A stretch of DNA of 64,000 nt, from contig CAWGZM010000014.1 in assembly GCA_963827065.1 (NCBI GenBank), forward strand, positions 248,001-312,000, in the 5' to 3' direction. The DNA comes from JACVRW01 sp963827065 (lineage in GTDB: Bacteria; Actinomycetota; Thermoleophilia; Solirubrobacterales; Thermoleophilaceae). Positions 61,387 through 64,000 of this stretch are shown in pieces. The number at the start of each line of letters is the position of its first letter. Position 1 is the first letter of the stretch. The position numbers and the translations under genes are program-made. The notes under the pieces are model-generated. The model saw only the letters and a list, made by a program, of their open reading frames with translations, ran no database searches and was not told the origin of the DNA.

Positions 61387-62783
61387 GTCTTCTCCTCGAG
61401 GACGAGCCACAGCGCCGCCACTGCGACGGCGAACGTGGCGATGGTGCAGAACAGGTAGACGTCGGCGTACGGCCCCACGCCCGAACCGGCGTCGATCCGG
61501 CCGTCGAGCAGGGCGGCCAGCGCGGCCACGCCGAGCGCTCCGCCGACCTGGCGCCCGGTCTGATTGAGGCCGACGGCGGCGGCGAAGCGCGGCGGCGCGA
61601 CCGACAACGCCGCCGCCGTCGACACGCCGGTGGTGATCGCCCCGGTGCCGATCCCGATGAGGACGCCGACCGGCAGCCAGAACGTGAGCAGGCTGGGCGT
61701 CGCAGGCAGCGCCAGCACGCACAGGAGCCCCGCCGTGCCCAACACGAGCGCGCCGGCGACGATCACCGCCCGCGGCCCGCGCCGCGCGACCACGGGTCCC
61801 GCGCGCAGGGCGACGATCGACGCGACGATCGCGCCCGGCGTCATCGCCAGGCCGGCCTCGAGCGGCGAGTAGCCCCAGGCGCCTATCAGGAACAGCGTGC
61901 CGACGAGGATCCACGGGAAGAGCGCGGCGCCGTAGAAAAGCGACGCAAGATTCGCGAGCGCGAACGAGCGTGTGCGCCACAGGCCGGTCTCGATCGCGGG
62001 CGTGGCGTGCCGCGTAGAGCGGATCAGCGCGGCCAGCACCGCAAGCAAACCGCCGCCGAGGCACAGGATCGATTCGGGCGAGCCCCAGCCCCAGTCCGGG
62101 CCCTGCGCGGTGCCAAGCGCGAGTGCGCCGACCCCCGCGCCCAGCAGGACGATGCCGACCGGGTCGGGGAGCCGCTCGCCGGCGCCGCGGCTGCGCGGGA
62201 TCCCCAGCGTGCCGGCGACGATCGCGAGCCCGAAGGGGATGTTGATGAGGAAGAGAGAGCGCCAGCCGAGCGTGTCGACGAGCACGCCCCCGATGGCCGG
62301 CCCCGCCGCTGCGGCCAGCGCGCCGGCCGCGCTCCAGGCGCCGATTGCGGCGGCGCGGCGCTCGGGTGGGGTGTCCGCCAGCACGACCGCGAGGGAGGCG
62401 GGGATCATCGCGGCCGCTCCCGCGCCCTGGACCGCCCGCGCCGCGAGCAGCAGGCCGAGCGACGGGGCGAGCGAGGCGGCCAGCGACATGGCGGTGAACA
62501 GGCCGACCCCCGCCAGCATGAGGGTGCGGCGTCCCACCACGTCCGCCACGCGTCCCGCCGGCGCGAGCAGCGCGGCGAAGGTGACCGCGTAGATCGTGAT
62601 CAGCCAGCTGGCCCCTCCCACCGACGTGCCGGCGAAGTCGCTGCGCACGTCCGCGACCGCGAGGCTCGCGACCGTGGTATCGAGAAGCGCCAGGAAGGCG
62701 GCGCCGGCGGCGACGGGCAGGACTCTGCGCTCGCGCACGCCGGACGTCAGCGCGGGGGCGCGGCTCAGGGTGTCGACGGCCAT
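61383..62783 (-). CDS. MFS multidrug efflux transporter (DHA2/EmrB-QacA type)
   Basis: 466 residues, about fourteen membrane helices. LLDTTVASLAVADVRSDF (helix 1), GRVADVVGRRTLMLAG as motif A, GAGAAAMIPASLAVVLADTPP, and GPAIGGVLVDTLGWRSLFLINIPFGL as the 14-TM family signature. It exports hydrophobic compounds using the proton gradient. Divergent from the TetR gene across 89 bases with twin palindromes; the SGNH hydrolase is cotranscribed. Induction by a toxic substrate through TetR is the likely logic. Confidence 0.93.
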   Translation of the reverse strand: MAVDTLSRAPALTSGVRERRVLPVAAGAAFLALLDTTVASLAVADVRSDFAGTSVGGASWLITIYAVTFAALLAPAGRVADVVGRRTLMLAGVGLFTAMSLAASLAPSLGLLLAARAVQGAGAAAMIPASLAVVLADTPPERRAAAIGAWSAAGALAAAAGPAIGGVLVDTLGWRSLFLINIPFGLAIVAGTLGIPRSRGAGERLPDPVGIVLLGAGVGALALGTAQGPDWGWGSPESILCLGGGLLAVLAALIRSTRHATPAIETGLWRTRSFALANLASLFYGAALFPWILVGTLFLIGAWGYSPLEAGLAMTPGAIVASIVALRAGPVVARRGPRAVIVAGALVLGTAGLLCVLALPATPSLLTFWLPVGVLIGIGTGAITTGVSTAAALSVAPPRFAAAVGLNQTGRQVGGALGVAALAALLDGRIDAGSGVGPYADVYLFCTIATFAVAVAALWLVLEEKT

Positions 62784-62812
62784 GAGTGTTCTTGTGTGTC
62801 GGGAAGAACAAA

Positions 62813-62860
62813 AAGCACGATCGGTCGTACTTTGTAGCACAGCACGAACGATCGTGCTAC
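62813..62860. promoter_or_regulatory. Twin TetR operators
   Basis: Site 1: AAAGCACGA-TCGG-TCGTACTTT (62812-62833, one mismatch). Site 2: AGCACGA-ACGA-TCGTGCT (62841-62858, perfect), nested in a wider GTAGCAC (62834-62840) / GTGCTAC (62854-62860) pair. The common core is AGCACGA-N4-TCGTnCT; centres are 27 bp apart. Confidence 0.75.
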
Positions 62861-62872
62861 TTTCTTCACGGG

Positions 62873-63541
62873 ATGACCACGCCGGACGACCTCGAGACCC
62901 TCGCCGTCGCGGAGCCCGACGCGGGCCCCGACGACGCCGACGGTCGCCGCCGTCGCGGCAACCGTACGCGCGAGTCGATCCTCCAGGCGGCGGCCGACCT
63001 CGCATCCGTCAAAGGCCTCGAGGGTCTGACGATCGGCACGCTCGCCGGCGAGCTCGGGATGAGCAAGAGCGGCCTGTTCGCCCACTTCGGGTCGAAGGAG
63101 GAGCTGCAGCTAGCGACGATCGACGCCGCACGCAGGCGCTTCGTCGACCGCGTCGTCAAGCCATCGCGTCATCTCCCGCGCGGGCGGGCGCGCCTCGAGG
63201 CGCTGCTGCACGACTGGCAGCAGTACTACCGCGACCAGGTGTTCGCGGGCGGCTGCTTCTTCCACTCGGTCAAGGCGGAGTTCGACGGCCGTCCCGACAG
63301 CAAGGTGCGCGAGGTGGTGACGAACGACGCCCGCGAGTTCCTCGCCTTTCTCACCCGCGAGGTCCGCAAGGCGCAGGAGGCCGGCGACATCGACCCGACC
63401 GTCGACGCTGAGCAGATCTCGTTCGAGCTCGACGCCCTCGGCGCAGCGGCCCACCAGCACTTCCAGCTGCTCCACGACCCGGCGGTCTTCGACCGCGCCG
63501 AGCGGGCGATCAAGGCGCGGATCGAGTCGCTGGCGACCTGA
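62873..63541 (+). CDS. TetR family transcriptional regulator
   Basis: 222 residues. A 25-residue acidic leader precedes the HTH: RTRESILQAAADLASVKGLEGLTIGTLAGELGMSKSGLFAHFGSKEELQLATID. The ligand domain (about 75-222) has the TetR_C pattern LHDWQQYYRDQVFAGGCFFHSVKAEFDGRPDS. It probably represses the divergent MFS/SGNH operon and itself via the twin palindromes just upstream. Ligand unknown. Confidence 0.93.
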   Translation: MTTPDDLETLAVAEPDAGPDDADGRRRRGNRTRESILQAAADLASVKGLEGLTIGTLAGELGMSKSGLFAHFGSKEELQLATIDAARRRFVDRVVKPSRHLPRGRARLEALLHDWQQYYRDQVFAGGCFFHSVKAEFDGRPDSKVREVVTNDAREFLAFLTREVRKAQEAGDIDPTVDAEQISFELDALGAAAHQHFQLLHDPAVFDRAERAIKARIESLAT

Positions 63542-63707
63542 CGTCTACGGCGCCGGCGGATCCGAGCGCTCGCAGGAAGCCTGCGCGTAGCGGAGCTCCG
63601 AGCTCTTCGGCGGTCGCCGCGTCGTCTTGGGGGCCATCCTCGGAGCCACAGGCGCCGGCGGCGAGCGCAACGACCGCGGCGGCCGGCGTGAGCGCTTGGA
63701 TTCTCAT
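63510..63707 (-). CDS. Possible short lipoprotein
   Basis: 65 codons. MRIQALTPAAAVVALAAGACGSEDGP has a short basic start, a hydrophobic core and a weak lipobox (AAGAC) followed by Gly-Ser-Glu-Asp. The rest is Ala-rich and ends in the 3' part of the TetR gene (32 bases overlap). It may be a truncated secreted protein; ten bases separate it from the gene upstream. Confidence 0.4.
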   Translation of the reverse strand: MRIQALTPAAAVVALAAGACGSEDGPQDDAATAEELGAPLRAGFLRALGSAGAVDVRSPATRSAP

Positions 63708-63717
63708 GGTCCGAGGG

Positions 63718-64000
63718 TCAGCCAGCCGGCTTGAGCGCCGCTTGCAATCCGCCGGGCGGGACTAGGGTGAGTACGGGCCGGCCCGCTGCGCCCAGGACGG
63801 TGGCGACGAGCCGGTCCGGCAGGGCGCCGGGATCGAGCTCGGCTTGTCCGACGGCGTGAGCAACCCGCCGACGGACTGGTTGACTTCGTCGGTCCGGCCG
63901 AGCGAAGTCAGGACCGGCTCCTCTCCGGCCGTTCGGGCGGGGCCGATACGCACGAGTGAGGTTGAGGAGACCGCCTGGCCGTTGTCGTCGAGTCTCACAG
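63718..64000 (-). CDS. Edge fragment, apparently frameshifted coding region
   Basis: Two minus-strand frames each look coding over half of the stretch. From the edge, LDDNGQAVSSTSLVRIGPAR and EEPVLTSLGRTDEVNQSVG; further on, in another frame, AELDPGALPDRLVATVLG and AAGRPVLTLVPPGGL, then a TGA at 63718. The switch would fall near 63865-63880. Either a frameshift, a broken gene or a misreading of mine at the edge. No family recognised. Confidence 0.3.
   Translation of the reverse strand, partial: CETRRQRPGGLLNLTRAYRPRPNGRRGAGPDFARPDRRSQPVRRRVAHAVGQAELDPGALPDRLVATVLGAAGRPVLTLVPPGGLQAALKPAG

Overview
The window is a very GC-rich (about 70 % by eye), densely packed bacterial chromosome segment. 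It has many GTG starts, frequent 1-4 base gene overlaps, LAL-type and MarR/TetR/LacI regulators, a PASTA-less membrane Ser/Thr kinase, a cyclase-ATPase-TPR regulator and form II cox genes. I infer an actinobacterium, most likely Thermoleophilia (Solirubrobacterales/Gaiellales-like). The lineage is inferred from gene content only. I see no rRNA, tRNA, CRISPR array, insertion sequence or prophage; this looks like chromosomal backbone with regulated accessory cassettes.

Layout. 0-4.6 kb: end of ddl, a membrane Ser/Thr kinase with an extracellular discoidin-like domain, a DsbA-like protein, purM and a DedA protein. 4.6-8.8 kb: DUF354 glycosyltransferase-like protein, membrane NDP-sugar 4,6-dehydratase and a LytR_C protein. 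8.8-15.3 kb: a large cyclase/ATPase/TPR regulator, GNAT, a LacI regulator facing a small exported protein, and a MarR-GNAT fusion. 15.2-30.3 kb: a polysaccharide/cell-surface region with a sugar formyltransferase, GT4 and GT2 glycosyltransferases, a FlgD-Ig/dimethylformamidase-like protein, a PQQ-type propeller, a GT-C-like membrane protein, an O-antigen ligase, an initiating sugar transferase and a PGRP amidase.

30.3-36.8 kb: a six-gene cox-like molybdenum hydroxylase operon (S-L-M-D-E-F order, form II active-site motif), with every junction overlapping and the MoxR gene apparently starting at CTG. 36.8-43.5 kb: MarR, MocR, small proteins, two tandem S51 peptidases, an AlkZ-like protein, a luciferase-domain protein and a hydrolase. 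43.5-50.6 kb: dinB under a LexA box, an EEP nuclease, a lipase-like protein, a methyltransferase/MarR pair divergent from a cupin/PPOX pair, and an NhaA-DsbA fusion. 50.6-64 kb: acyl-CoA ligase, a LAL regulator, a thioredoxin-reductase-like flavoprotein without its CxxC, an AI-2E transporter, a TAP-family hydrolase, an AhpD-like protein, an MFS/SGNH operon facing its TetR regulator, and poorly resolved genes at the right edge.

The most informative signal outside coding regions is regulatory. Several divergent pairs carry perfect palindromic operators laid over recognisable -35/-10 elements. At several genes a -10 hexamer ends exactly 6-7 bases before the start codon, which implies leaderless transcripts.
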